Under the pieces are notes generated by a model. That model was not told the DNA's origin, did not search any database, and was given only the letters and a program-made list of their open reading frames with translations. The translations under genes and the position numbers were made by a program. DNA of 64,000 bases, taken from assembly GCA_964588305.1 (NCBI GenBank), contig CAZPOP010000001.1, forward strand, positions 248,001 through 312,000. The letters are read 5' to 3'. Position 1 is the first letter of the stretch; every line of letters begins with the position of its first letter. Shown here one piece after another: positions 1 to 8,972 of the stretch. Source of the stretch: SM1-73 sp964588305. Lineage in GTDB: Bacteria > Zixibacteria > MSB-5A5 > SM1-73.

Positions 1-1002
1 GGAGAAGATCTTCTCGTCCTGATCCAGAAATGCTCCCAGCCTTTTCGATTGGGCCCTCAATACCCCGATCACCTTGCCCCGAGAGATCATGGGAACGGCC
101 AACAGGGACTTGAATCGATCTGATTCCCTTTGGTGGCCGTAGGCATTGGCAAGATCGAAGATTCGCACCGGCTTTCCCGATGCTGTGACCTTCCGCAAAG
201 TCTCATCCAAGCGTTTCTGTACCGGTTCCGAATGCTGTATCTTTTTCCCCTCCGCGATTTCCCCCAGAAGAGAAAGGGTATTTGTATCATTCAGGACAAA
301 AATCGAACAGAACTGGTAAGTTAAAACCTTCCGCACGATATTTAAGAGCTCGTCCACTACCTCCTCCAAATTCAGTATTTCTCCCAAATTCCGCGAGGTT
401 TCATAGATGGTTTCAATCTGAGCTTGCGATTTCTCCAATTCCGAGGTTCTCTGATTCAAGATGTCAAACATCCTCAAGAGTTTAGTCCTAGACCTATCGA
501 GATTCTGCAGCATCGAGCTGACCGCTAACACCAAAACCCAAAAAACGGCAATCTTTATGACCAGGTAGTCTGCAGAAAAGGCCTCCAAATCACCGCCGTT
601 AGTGGAGAGATAAGAGACCGAAGACAAGAATGCCAGAAGCAGTCCAGCCGACAGCCCGACGGCATAACTTGCAAATGGAACAACCAGAAAACAAAGAAGG
701 AAAAAATCGCTCCCCTTTTGATCTGTGAAAAGAATCAGAAGGGTTATAGCGACTATGTCCAACAAGCAAACAAGGAAATATGCAGGTTTTATCTTTAACC
801 TGGTCCTATTTACGTAAACGGAAAATCCAGAAGAGTAAATCAGGAAGGCGAAAAAAAGTACCCAGATTCTCTGGTCGTATTCTTGCGGCGCAAAAAGAAA
901 CCAATAGAAAAAACACAGAAATATCACCCCTCGGATCAGCCAAAAGATTTTTTTGGGCTGAGCCAGAAACGACCAGAAATCCGAGTCTTTCTTCTTATCC
1001 AT
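1..1002 (-). CDS. Membrane-anchored GAF-domain sensor, C-terminus cut by window edge
   Basis: The minus strand is open from an ATG at 1002 to the left edge (334 codons). Residues ~15-190 form five or six hydrophobic helices. A charged linker follows (~200-230, containing RTSELEKSQAQIE, coiled-coil-like), then a GAF domain with LGEILNLEEVVDELL, a central LNDTNTLSLLG strand and the typical SLLAVPMISRGKVIGVL core. This architecture (membrane sensor, signalling helix, GAF) usually precedes a histidine kinase, GGDEF or SpoIIE output domain. That domain would lie outside the window, so the output is unknown. An in-frame stop six codons upstream of the ATG fixes the start. The Shine-Dalgarno is weak. 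The 270 bp upstream of it hold no gene I can support. Confidence 0.75.
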   Translation of the reverse strand, partial: MDKKKDSDFWSFLAQPKKIFWLIRGVIFLCFFYWFLFAPQEYDQRIWVLFFAFLIYSSGFSVYVNRTRLKIKPAYFLVCLLDIVAITLLILFTDQKGSDFFLLCFLVVPFASYAVGLSAGLLLAFLSSVSYLSTNGGDLEAFSADYLVIKIAVFWVLVLAVSSMLQNLDRSRTKLLRMFDILNQRTSELEKSQAQIETIYETSRNLGEILNLEEVVDELLNIVRKVLTYQFCSIFVLNDTNTLSLLGEIAEGKKIQHSEPVQKRLDETLRKVTASGKPVRIFDLANAYGHQRESDRFKSLLAVPMISRGKVIGVLRAQSKRLGAFLDQDEKIFS

Positions 1003-1272
1003 GACGTCTCGCGAATTGAGTCAAAACGGACGAATTTGTCGCATCTGTAAATTATATCGGCAAGAAAAACGAATCTTATATTTTTCGATTCCCCTTTGCA
1101 TAAAAACCTCCATCTTCAAAGCCGCATGCTTCACAAGATGTGTCCGGAAATTCTCTAATGATGAGCCTACTCTTCGTTCTTTTCGCCAATCAAAGGGCCG
1201 CTTCCGGGCAGTCTGATGCAGGGCGAAAGACAGGATGAGTGCTTGCGACCACAACCCGACCTGCAGATATTT

Positions 1273-2109
1273 CTAGCCGTACCTGCCCAGCAAATCCAGA
1301 ATTGCCTTATTCCAGCCTGATGGACCAATGCCTCTGGCTTTTTGGACTTTCAGTCTCTTCAGAATTTCTTTATCGTAAGTGGAGTCCTTTCGTCTGACCA
1401 GAACCGGAATGTCGACGGCCCTGAGCATAGGAAGATCATTCAAGCTGTCACCTACTCCGATGGTCAGGAAATCGCCTTTCCAATTCTGCCTGTACATTTC
1501 GGCCAAGAGCCTGACCGCTTTCCCTTTATCGTTTTGTCCCATAAGATGATAGAATCTTCCACCTTTGGTCAGGTTTAATCCGCTCCTCCTGAATTCTTTT
1601 TCGATAGCCGAAAGTTCTTTCGGCTTCATTTCATCCAAGAAATAAAACGGTTCATCATAATCTCTTCTCTTGGCCCATCTCGCCTCTTTGGATGACAGAC
1701 TGAACTCAGAAGCGATCTGTTTTGTCTTAAGGTCTCCAAACCCCGCAACTCTGACCCCGAATTTCCTGGACACGTCAAGAAGCCGCTCTCTCAACTCCTC
1801 GTACGGGATGCCCAACTCCCGAACCAAGTATTTCCCCTTCACTTCAAGATTTCCGGTTTTGTTGAAATATCTTTTGGGGATGAATACGGCCCCTCCATTT
1901 TCGGAGATGAAAGGATAGTCTATTCGCAGTTTCCTTTGGTACTCTTCCAGTTCACTTCTTGTTTTGCTGGAACATAAGATGAGGGGGATGTTTCTTGTTC
2001 TGATTTGGGCTAAGGCGGGGAGAGCTGGCTGGAAGGAGTAAGTATGGTAATCCAAAAGGGTGCCGTCCAGATCGGTGTAAATTAAGATTTTCCTTACCTT
2101 CTTCACCAT
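1273..2109 (-). CDS. Mannosyl/glucosyl-3-phosphoglycerate phosphatase (HAD family)
   Basis: A 278-residue HAD hydrolase of the Cof/MpgP type. Motif I is DLDGTLLD (residues ~13-20). The NRxISENGGAVF-like region reads FISENGGAVFIP, and motif IV is GVGDSLNDLPML near residue 225. Length and spacing match mannosyl-3-phosphoglycerate phosphatase, whose members also act on glucosyl-3-phosphoglycerate and remove the phosphate to yield mannosyl- or glucosylglycerate. It lies 30 bp downstream of the MscS-like gene and in the same direction as the two glycosyltransferases, so it most likely does the last step of compatible-solute synthesis. Sugar specificity cannot be read from the sequence. No strong ribosome binding site is visible. 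The rest of the gap to the sensor gene (1003-1272) is featureless. Confidence 0.85.
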   Translation of the reverse strand: MVKKVRKILIYTDLDGTLLDYHTYSFQPALPALAQIRTRNIPLILCSSKTRSELEEYQRKLRIDYPFISENGGAVFIPKRYFNKTGNLEVKGKYLVRELGIPYEELRERLLDVSRKFGVRVAGFGDLKTKQIASEFSLSSKEARWAKRRDYDEPFYFLDEMKPKELSAIEKEFRRSGLNLTKGGRFYHLMGQNDKGKAVRLLAEMYRQNWKGDFLTIGVGDSLNDLPMLRAVDIPVLVRRKDSTYDKEILKRLKVQKARGIGPSGWNKAILDLLGRYG

Positions 2110-2139
2110 TGCGAACTACTGCACCTTGAGGCAAATTCC

Positions 2140-2838
2140 TTACAGATGAGAGAACTCATCCGGCTTGGCCTTTTCCTCTTTCACGCTTTTGAATCTTCTT
2201 TCCAGAATATCCTTCGCTATCTCTTTTCCCCCTAAGCCAAAAGCGATGGCCGTGGCTAAGACCACGCCCCCAAAGGATATGGAGAAGGTGGCAACTACTA
2301 TTCCTCTGGCGATTCCCAACTGCTCAATGGCCATAGCCAAAAAAAAGATGAGGATGAGGATCTGAAACAGGCTGGCGACCAGCCGAGCAGACCTGACCTG
2401 GGCATTGACCAGGCCGATGAGCGCGGCCCTGCTCAGGAATCGGCTCAAGAAATAGCCTAACAGAAAAACGAAGACAGCTATCACAAATTGAGGAATGTAA
2501 GCAAAGATTGAAGCGATCAGGTTATCAACCGCATTGATATTGAGAGTGCCCAAGGCGACCATAAAGAAAAAAAAGAGCGCGCACCAGTAAATCACTAACC
2601 CTACCACCTCAGTGGGAGTCCGGTTAATGCTGGCCTTGGCCAGTGCAGCTGAGAAGCCCAGCCGGTAGCTGAGGACGTCGAATCTGATAAGGGTCAGAAG
2701 ATAGCGCACCACCATCTTCAGAATCCAGGCCACAATGAAACCTAGAATCACCATGACGATCAAGTGCAGCAAGTCTGGACCGAAGCTGGCGATCTTGTTC
2801 CAAGAATCTAAAAGCGATTCGCTCCATGAATATCCCAT
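2140..2838 (-). CDS. Small MscS-like (conserved TM helix repeat) mechanosensitive channel
   Basis: A 232-residue inner-membrane protein with about five hydrophobic segments. It carries two copies of the 'conserved TM helix' pattern: ...SRFLSRAALIGLV, and the pore-like SFGGVVLATAIAFGLGGKEIAKDILER near the C-terminus, the hallmark of CmpX/MscS-related proteins. The large cytoplasmic vestibule of true MscS is missing. Strong ribosome binding site (AGGAGG) before the ATG. It sits 17 bp after the glycosyltransferase and 30 bp before the phosphatase, so it is probably co-transcribed with solute synthesis. Inference: it could release solute or sense membrane tension on osmotic downshift. Confidence 0.8.
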   Translation of the reverse strand: MGYSWSESLLDSWNKIASFGPDLLHLIVMVILGFIVAWILKMVVRYLLTLIRFDVLSYRLGFSAALAKASINRTPTEVVGLVIYWCALFFFFMVALGTLNINAVDNLIASIFAYIPQFVIAVFVFLLGYFLSRFLSRAALIGLVNAQVRSARLVASLFQILILIFFLAMAIEQLGIARGIVVATFSISFGGVVLATAIAFGLGGKEIAKDILERRFKSVKEEKAKPDEFSHL

Positions 2839-2855
2839 CTTTTACCTCCTGCTTT

Positions 2856-4136
2856 TCAGCTCCTTTTGCCTTTCTCCCAGTTGGTCAGCAGATAAATCTT
2901 CTGAGTTTCGAATTCCCGGCATAAGGCTTCGATTTTGTCTTCCACCTCTTCAGCGTCTGAATCCACCGTCTCGTTCACGAAGGAGACGCATCTTCCCAGA
3001 TAAAGGGGAGTCAAAGATTTCAGCATGTGCGTTCTGGACATGGTCCTCCGATGATAAGCCAATGTGAAGTCATAGACTATCTTCACCCAAAGCTCAATGG
3101 GGAAACGAAATTCCATCACGTTGAGGGCGGTTGTTTCCTTGAGCTGGACGAGGACATCATTCGAGAGAATCTTTTGCCATATGGGGATCAGATCGGTTAC
3201 CCCGTGTTTGAAATTATCCAGCATTCTTTCTAAATTCACGTGTATGGGCTCCAAGCCCACTTCGAATTGAAAACCGAATTCCTTCACCGCCTCCGAGGAA
3301 GAGACTTTTGCCCAGACCTCCTGGTAAGCTTCCATCAGATGAAAAACCGAACCCACAACCTGTACCAACATATCGGAAAGATCGGCTCCCGGGTCTTTGG
3401 CCTGGTGAATCTTGGCCCCCAGGAAAGACTGGCAGGTTCTGAAGCCGTCTGCTACTGCCGTAGTGGTCATCCAGATGTCAATGCCGAAGCGTGCGACATC
3501 GGTATCGTAGACTTTCTTTTGAAGATAATGATTAGCCAAACTTCCGGAAAAACCGAAGTCGCCCCCTATGGGCTGTCTGATTCTCTTTCCATACAGGGCT
3601 CTGCTCAAGGGGTAAACTATACTGTTGGTTATGGTGCCATCATACTTGTGCCGCTTATAATAGGGAGCCACGAAGTCGTACCCGTGAAGCAGCACAGGTT
3701 CGATCAGAAGCTCGATCCATTCCGGGGTTATGCTTCTCAAATCTGAATCCACTACCGCGCAAGCTTTAGCGTTCAGGGCCCGGGCGATTCTGAAGATGGT
3801 TCTGAATGCACTCCCCTTCCCCGGCAAGCCGTGATAGGGGGTCACTATCTTATGCACCGGATAAAGAGGATGCTCCATCAACAAAATATCCAGATCTTCC
3901 AGAATGGTTTTCTGAACCAACTCAGGAGTTCCGTCGGTGGAGCCGCCGTCCGAGTTTACCAGAAGCGTGCGATGCTTCGGGAAGTACTTGGCCAATCCAG
4001 CCGAAACCGCTCTCACCACATGGGGAATGGTCCGGGCGTTATTGAAGCTTGGTATCCCCACCAAGATGTCTACTTCCTTCATTTCCCTGACCTGCTTTTG
4101 AACCTCTTTGCTTAATATCGTTCTAGCCATTTTCAA
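2856..4136 (-). CDS. GT-A glycosyltransferase, probable second sugar transferase for glycosylglycerate osmolyte
   Basis: A 426-residue cytosolic glycosyltransferase with an N-terminal GT-A fold. It has DILVGIPSFNNARTIPHVV at residue ~24, LLVNSDGGSTDGT, GLPGKGSAFRTIF, and a metal-binding DSD in AVVDSDLRSITPEW. A conserved PIGGDFGFSG segment and an alpha-helical C-terminal half follow. The GKGxA...DSD...PxGG pattern resembles mannosylglycerate synthase and MggA-type mannosylglucosyl-3-phosphoglycerate synthase rather than GpgS. With GpgS, a phosphatase and glycerate kinase nearby, the simplest reading is addition of a second sugar (e.g. mannose from GDP-mannose) to glucosylphosphoglycerate, giving a mannosylglucosylglycerate-type solute. 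Substrate is inferred only. ATG at 4130 (MARTIL) is a likelier start than the TTG at 4136. Confidence 0.7.
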   Translation of the reverse strand: MKMARTILSKEVQKQVREMKEVDILVGIPSFNNARTIPHVVRAVSAGLAKYFPKHRTLLVNSDGGSTDGTPELVQKTILEDLDILLMEHPLYPVHKIVTPYHGLPGKGSAFRTIFRIARALNAKACAVVDSDLRSITPEWIELLIEPVLLHGYDFVAPYYKRHKYDGTITNSIVYPLSRALYGKRIRQPIGGDFGFSGSLANHYLQKKVYDTDVARFGIDIWMTTTAVADGFRTCQSFLGAKIHQAKDPGADLSDMLVQVVGSVFHLMEAYQEVWAKVSSSEAVKEFGFQFEVGLEPIHVNLERMLDNFKHGVTDLIPIWQKILSNDVLVQLKETTALNVMEFRFPIELWVKIVYDFTLAYHRRTMSRTHMLKSLTPLYLGRCVSFVNETVDSDAEEVEDKIEALCREFETQKIYLLTNWEKGKRS

Positions 4137-4183
4137 CCATCTTTCATGAGAACTCGAAACCAGTCAGCTTCGAGAATCAATCT

Positions 4184-4261
4184 GGAGTGTCAAGCTTCAG
4201 CTTGACTTAAAAATCCTTGACGAAGAAGTTTCTCACTCACACTGCAAAATATGAACACTCC
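4184..4261. repeat. 78-bp palindromic intergenic repeat, copy 1
   Basis: Begins with GGAGTGT and ends with ACACTCC, a 7-bp terminal inverted repeat. Directly inside the left end is the hairpin GTCAAGCTTCAGCTTGAC. The right internal arm is degenerate in this copy. The same element recurs at 40668-40745 and 41734-41814. It occupies most of the gap between the glycosyltransferase and the glycerate kinase. There is no coding potential. Confidence 0.8.
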
Positions 4262-4363
4262 AATTTCCTGTTTTCCTTGAAGTTTTTCAATTCTCTTCTG
4301 ATCATATCTTTCTGTTCGAGTTGTAGCCTAAGTGAAGTCCCTCATAGAATCAAATCTTTTGAA

Positions 4364-5707
4364 TCATCCTTTTGACCCTACCAGAACCAGATGAACGTCC
4401 ATCACGTTGGTGTTGGTGGGACCGGTCTTCAAAAGGTCTCCCAATTTCTGAAAAAAGTGATAAGAATCGTTGTCATCCAGGTATTGCTTAGGATCAAGCC
4501 CTTTTCGAAGTGCTCTTTTAATGGTTTTGCCGTCACAAATTGCCCCAGCCGCATCGGTAGGACCATCGGTCCCATCTGTGCCCGCGGAAAGCATCACGAC
4601 ATTTTTTGAACCTGCGATCTTGGTGGCACCTATTAAGACGAACTCCTGATTCCTTCCACCTAACCCTTTTCCTTTTATCTTCACTGTGGTTTCTCCTCCG
4701 GATATGATACAGGCTGGAGGACAAACAGGGTCGCCGGTTTCCTGAATTCTCTTAGCCATATTCGCGTGCCTGACCGCGGACCTTGTCGTATCGCCGGATA
4801 CGGGCCTGGGCAGAATCATGGAGCTGAAGCCCAACTCCTCGGCTTTTTGTTTGGCCGCCTCCAGAGCCAGGGAGTTTGATCCTATTATGAAATTCTTCAC
4901 TCTTTCGAAAATAGGACTGCCCGCCTTTGGCGTCTCTTTGATTTTCCCCTGTGCTCCTTTTTTCAGGTGACCGAGAATCGAGGGCGGAATCTTAGCTTCT
5001 AGTTTATACTTCTGCATGATCTTCAGACAATCAGAAAAGGTGGTCGTGTCAGGAGCAGTCGGTCCGGAGGCGATTGAGTCGAGTTTGCTGCCGATCACAT
5101 CGGACAATATCAAGGTTATCACGTGAGCCGGATGGGCCAGTCGAGCCAGCCGTCCACCTTTGACCTGTGAGATATGCTTGCGAACCGTGTTGATTTCCCT
5201 GATATTGGCTCCGCATCTTAAAAGTTGATCCGTGAGCTCCTTTTTATCCCTCAGGCTTATCCCCGGGATGGGAGAGATGAGAAGAGCGGAACCCCCGCCT
5301 GATATCAGGCAGATTACCAGGTCATCTTGATTAAGATTCGATATGAGTTTTAATATTCGCTTGGTTCCCTTTATTCCCCCTGTGTCCGGCAGAGGATGAC
5401 CTCCTTCCAGCAGTTCGATTCCTTTTAACGGTGCAACATATCCATGCTTGGTTACAACCACTCCCTCATAAATTCGGGAACCCAGTATTCTTTCGACTGC
5501 CTGAGCCATTGCGGCTGACGCTTTGCCTGCACCTATGACTAAAATCCGGTCAATCCCTTCTAGGCTCCGACGATGGCCCTTTATCCACAGATCGTCTCCG
5601 GTGAGTTTGACCTGTTTCCTTATGGCGTGAAAGGGATCAACGGCTTTGAGGCCAAAGCGAAATATGTTTCTGGCACTTGACCTGAGAAATTGCTCGCTCA
5701 TTCTCAT
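4364..5707 (-). CDS. Glycerate kinase (MOFRL/GckA-type)
   Basis: 447 residues with the two-domain architecture of the GckA/TtuD glycerate kinase family. The N-terminal DUF4147 domain holds VIGAGKASAAMAQAVE (~55-70), GGHPLPDTGG, CLISGGGSALL (~135) and the TVRKHISQVKGGRLA motif. The C-terminal MOFRL domain contains ISGGETTVKIKGKGLGGRNQE and SAGTDGTDGPTDAAGA. It phosphorylates D-glycerate with ATP (usually to 2-phosphoglycerate) in the cytosol. Lying between gpgS and the second glycosyltransferase, it probably re-enters glycerate released when the glycosylglycerate solute is degraded, or balances the phosphoglycerate pool. ATG at 5707 or 5701 (MSEQ). No clear ribosome binding site for either. 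Confidence 0.9.
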   Translation of the reverse strand: MRMSEQFLRSSARNIFRFGLKAVDPFHAIRKQVKLTGDDLWIKGHRRSLEGIDRILVIGAGKASAAMAQAVERILGSRIYEGVVVTKHGYVAPLKGIELLEGGHPLPDTGGIKGTKRILKLISNLNQDDLVICLISGGGSALLISPIPGISLRDKKELTDQLLRCGANIREINTVRKHISQVKGGRLARLAHPAHVITLILSDVIGSKLDSIASGPTAPDTTTFSDCLKIMQKYKLEAKIPPSILGHLKKGAQGKIKETPKAGSPIFERVKNFIIGSNSLALEAAKQKAEELGFSSMILPRPVSGDTTRSAVRHANMAKRIQETGDPVCPPACIISGGETTVKIKGKGLGGRNQEFVLIGATKIAGSKNVVMLSAGTDGTDGPTDAAGAICDGKTIKRALRKGLDPKQYLDDNDSYHFFQKLGDLLKTGPTNTNVMDVHLVLVGSKG

Positions 5708-5724
5708 AGATCGATACTCTAATA

Positions 5725-5815
5725 GACCGAGTCAAACAATCAAATTAACCAGTACCCTTGGGGATCATCAGATAGGTGCCCATACTAACCTGGTCACCTT
5801 TTACCTGACTCGGTC
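5725..5815. repeat. 91-bp inverted-repeat element between gpgS and glycerate kinase
   Basis: Bounded by the perfect 10-bp inverted repeat GACCGAGTCA (5725-5734) and TGACTCGGTC (5806-5815). A second shorter pair lies nested inside (ACCAG...CTGGT). It fills almost the entire intergenic space, 2 bp from the gpgS stop. It may fold in the transcript as a processing or attenuation structure, or be a small mobile repeat. No second copy was seen in the window. Confidence 0.55.
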
Positions 5816-5817
5816 AG

Positions 5818-7026
5818 CTACTTGTTGTCTTCCTCCACCGCTTTCCGCAACTTGCTTAAAAAATCAGGTATAGCCGAAGTTACCCGGTTCCAGTTAGGAA
5901 TCTCCGGTGTGCCCAGGGGATTATCCAGGAATTCCTTGCTGGCAGTCTTTATTCCTCTGCAGAATGCCTCCACCGCTGAAACCTCCGCGTGCCGGTCAAA
6001 GATAAGTTGGTTAATGGAGGCGTCATCCTCATATCTTTTGACGGTGTCCTGAGCCGTTCTGACATAGGTACTTTCAAGAGTTCTCAAGATTCCTGCCGAG
6101 ATGATTACTCCTTCGGTGGACAGAGTCCTGAAGATGGTCTTGGTAATGTCGATGCACATCTTGAGGAGTCCCGTGGCTGGGTCCTGTTCAGATAGTTCCT
6201 GGTGTTTGTGTTCAAAACTATCTATCAGATCAACCTGACAAATCCTTTTGGCCACGCAGTTGCGATAGACTTCAGCTAAGGTTCCAATCTCCAGTCCCCA
6301 ATCCGCAGGGATGCGGTTGGCTCTGGCAAGCTCGGTATTCAGGCTAAATTCTCCGGACAACGGATAGCGAAAGCTGTCGAAGTAAACCAGCACCGGATGG
6401 TATCCTATAATCCTCTGTAATGCTCGAATCAGCGGGGTAAAGAATAGTCTGGTCACCCGGCCATACATTCGGTCCGTAACCCGGCTGTAAAACCCTTTGC
6501 AGAATTCGTATCCCATGTTAGGATTGGCCAGAGGATAGCACAGGCGAGCCAGAAACTCCCGATTATAGGTGACAATATCGCAATCGTGCAATGCAATCAC
6601 TTCGCTCTTCTCGTTGGCGATCACGAAGCCCAGAGCGATCCACACCGATCTTCCCTTACCATCTTCTCCAATATTCAATTCATTCTTCTCTAAGAGCTTG
6701 TAAAGCTCTCCGATTCGGGAACCGCTGCTCCAAACGATCTTCGGCTTAAAGGGCAACTGGGCAAGGGCCTTTTTGGCTCGCAGGAATTCCATGGCGTTGG
6801 TTTTGTTCATCACCACGACAATTTCCTTGAGATAATCGACCCCAGTCAAAGTCTTCAGAATATCCTTGAAAGCCTCTCCCTGAAAATCAGAGAAGGTGGT
6901 GGGCAAGATCAGTGCGATGGGACGGTGCAGGGCATGCTCTTTGAGCTCTGTCTCCAATGCTCCGAGATCAGGTTGACCTAGTTTGTGTAAGGTGGAAACC
7001 ACTCCGGTCTGATAGAAATCGCTCAT
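5818..7026 (-). CDS. gpgS: Glucosyl-3-phosphoglycerate synthase
   Basis: A 402-residue GT81-type glycosyltransferase that transfers glucose from an NDP-glucose donor to 3-phosphoglycerate, the first step of glucosylglycerate synthesis. Visible features: an N-terminal strand IALILPTTFSDFQGEAF, VVVMNKTNA, a metal-binding DCD in VIALHDCDIVTYN (~residue 150), the acceptor-region segment FRYPLSGEFSLN (~230), and EIGTLAEVYRN. Length matches the Persephonella/Methanococcoides GpgS group rather than shorter actinobacterial forms. Strong AGGAGG ribosome binding site upstream of the ATG. It is the first gene of the minus-strand solute cluster after a 119-bp gap from cstA and may carry the cluster's promoter, which I could not identify. 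Confidence 0.85.
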   Translation of the reverse strand: MSDFYQTGVVSTLHKLGQPDLGALETELKEHALHRPIALILPTTFSDFQGEAFKDILKTLTGVDYLKEIVVVMNKTNAMEFLRAKKALAQLPFKPKIVWSSGSRIGELYKLLEKNELNIGEDGKGRSVWIALGFVIANEKSEVIALHDCDIVTYNREFLARLCYPLANPNMGYEFCKGFYSRVTDRMYGRVTRLFFTPLIRALQRIIGYHPVLVYFDSFRYPLSGEFSLNTELARANRIPADWGLEIGTLAEVYRNCVAKRICQVDLIDSFEHKHQELSEQDPATGLLKMCIDITKTIFRTLSTEGVIISAGILRTLESTYVRTAQDTVKRYEDDASINQLIFDRHAEVSAVEAFCRGIKTASKEFLDNPLGTPEIPNWNRVTSAIPDFLSKLRKAVEEDNK

Positions 7027-7145
7027 TTTTGTCCCCTCCTTTCCATCTTCTCGTTTGCCCCCTTGATGGAACGCGAAATCTTCACTTTGTCGAAGCTGTC
7101 TCTTTTTCCTTCCCCATCACATCAATAATAGAGGATCATATTTGA

Positions 7146-8909
7146 TTAATCAAGAGATTTCGTAGTCATTTTTGTTTTTTTCTCTTCGATCAATCTCAAC
7201 ATGGTTTTGATCGAAAGATAAACTACGCCTAAGGAGAGGAGTAGGAGCAGGATGTCTGCAACAAGCAAGGTGAGATTCAACGTGGGTATGTACTTGGTGA
7301 AAAGCAATATGACTAAAGAGGCGGTGGTGGTCAGAATCATGAAGATGGCAGGGATCAGGGTGATCAAATTCTTTCTGCCCCTCAGATATAACCAGGCGGA
7401 AATGGCGATCAAGGAAAGTGCGGCTAAAAGCTGATTGGCGGTTCCGAAGATGGGCCACAAAGCGGCAAATGTATTGAAATGAGCCAAAAACCACATCAAG
7501 ATCACGGCTAAGGCGGAATTGAATAAGAATCTCTTCAAAAGGGAAGGCACCTTCTTGAAGATGATCCCCCACAACTCCTCAAATAGGTACCGGTTCAATC
7601 TGACGGCGGTATCCAGGGTAGTAACTATGAAACCCTCCACCATCAGAATCCCGAACACGCATCCTAAGGCGGTAGGAACGGAAAAGGTTTGATTCACCAG
7701 CTTTCCTACCCCTAACGAAAAAGCTAAGATGGGATTGGATCTTCCCGCTTCCGGCCAAACGATGCCTTTGTAATCTACGAAGGCCAGAGCGCTTCCCACC
7801 GCCAGAAGAACGCAGATGGCCAAAAGCGACTCCAAAAGCATACCGTTATAACCTATGGTTCGCACGTTCTTCTCCCGGGTCACCTGTTTGGACGAAGTTC
7901 CTGAAGCCACCAGAGCATGGAACCCGGAGATGGCTCCGCAGGCGATGGTGATGAAAAGCATGGGCCAAATCAGGCCCAGGTTTTTAGTTCCCTCAGCCAA
8001 ATTGAAGCTGGGGAGTTGAAGCTTCAGTCCTCCGAAACCGCCAAACACCAAACTCAGTACCAAACCGATAATTCCCAAATACATAATCTGAACGTTTATG
8101 AAATCCCGGGGCTGCAAAACGACCCACACCGGAACTCCTGAGGCAAAGAGAACGTATATGGACAAGACTATCATCCAGGTTTCCGGAGAGAGGCTCACCG
8201 GATAGCGAATTCCGACCAATATCGAGATCAAACAAACGAACAAGGCCAAAAGATAAGCATAGTCAACCCTGATCTTTCTCACGTACAGCAGATAACCCAA
8301 AATGGGAGAAAAAAGGGTGATGATGATAACCGACATCGAGGCTATCCCGCCAATGATGCCCAAAGTAACCCCTTCAGCGGTGATTTCCGTTCTCAGCAAG
8401 GTCTGGGCAGAATCCAACCCCAGCTTGGTCAAAGGCCACTTGGAAGTGAGGGCGGTGGCTGAGGCGGTCAGGAAGGCAGACGTGACTAAAACCAGCATTA
8501 CGATGGTGAAAAGGATGAATAGAACAAACCCCGGAGTTCCCAGAGTTCGGCGCGCAACTTCTGCCATGGACTTTCCCTTTTCCCGGACGCTTACAAAAAG
8601 GCTGGTAAAATCGTGAACCGCACCGATTAAGATCCCTCCGAAAACAATCCACAGCCACGCGGGAACGATGCCATAAAGCACGCCTATGGTGGGTCCCAAA
8701 ATCGGTCCTGCCCCGGAGATGGACGAGAAGTGATGCCCGAACACAATATGCGTCTTGGTGGGAACGTAGTCCTTCCCGTCATTGATGGTCACCGATGGCG
8801 TGGGACGATCCTTTTCTTCACCAATGGTCTTGGCCACATAACGGGAGTAAAAGCGACCCCCTAGGCCAAGGATGATTATTCCCAAAATGAAGAGAACCAA
8901 AACATTCAT
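7146..8909 (-). CDS. cstA: CstA family carbon starvation / pyruvate transporter
   Basis: 587 residues, an integral inner-membrane protein with about 15 hydrophobic segments. CstA signatures are clear: FGHHFSSISGAGPILGP near residue 60, VHDFTSLFVSVREKGKSMAEVARRTLG (~100-130) and GFHALVASGTSSKQ (~330). CstA/BtsT proteins import pyruvate or peptides under carbon limitation. The length (587) matches the shorter CstA forms rather than the ~700-residue E. coli protein. Ribosome binding site AAGGAA before the ATG at 8909. It is transcribed toward gpgS, downstream of the 171-aa membrane protein, and could share a transcript with it (63-bp gap). Confidence 0.93.
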   Translation of the reverse strand: MNVLVLFILGIIILGLGGRFYSRYVAKTIGEEKDRPTPSVTINDGKDYVPTKTHIVFGHHFSSISGAGPILGPTIGVLYGIVPAWLWIVFGGILIGAVHDFTSLFVSVREKGKSMAEVARRTLGTPGFVLFILFTIVMLVLVTSAFLTASATALTSKWPLTKLGLDSAQTLLRTEITAEGVTLGIIGGIASMSVIIITLFSPILGYLLYVRKIRVDYAYLLALFVCLISILVGIRYPVSLSPETWMIVLSIYVLFASGVPVWVVLQPRDFINVQIMYLGIIGLVLSLVFGGFGGLKLQLPSFNLAEGTKNLGLIWPMLFITIACGAISGFHALVASGTSSKQVTREKNVRTIGYNGMLLESLLAICVLLAVGSALAFVDYKGIVWPEAGRSNPILAFSLGVGKLVNQTFSVPTALGCVFGILMVEGFIVTTLDTAVRLNRYLFEELWGIIFKKVPSLLKRFLFNSALAVILMWFLAHFNTFAALWPIFGTANQLLAALSLIAISAWLYLRGRKNLITLIPAIFMILTTTASLVILLFTKYIPTLNLTLLVADILLLLLSLGVVYLSIKTMLRLIEEKKTKMTTKSLD

Positions 8910-8972
8910 ATAAATTTCCTTAAGTTAGATCAGTTTAACGCAAAAAGCGGTGGTGACGCAGCGCGAGCGCTG

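Noticed and set aside
7150..7572. A 140-codon minus-strand open frame inside cstA
   Set aside because: It overlaps the clearly coding CstA frame and has no homology pattern of its own. Shadow frame.
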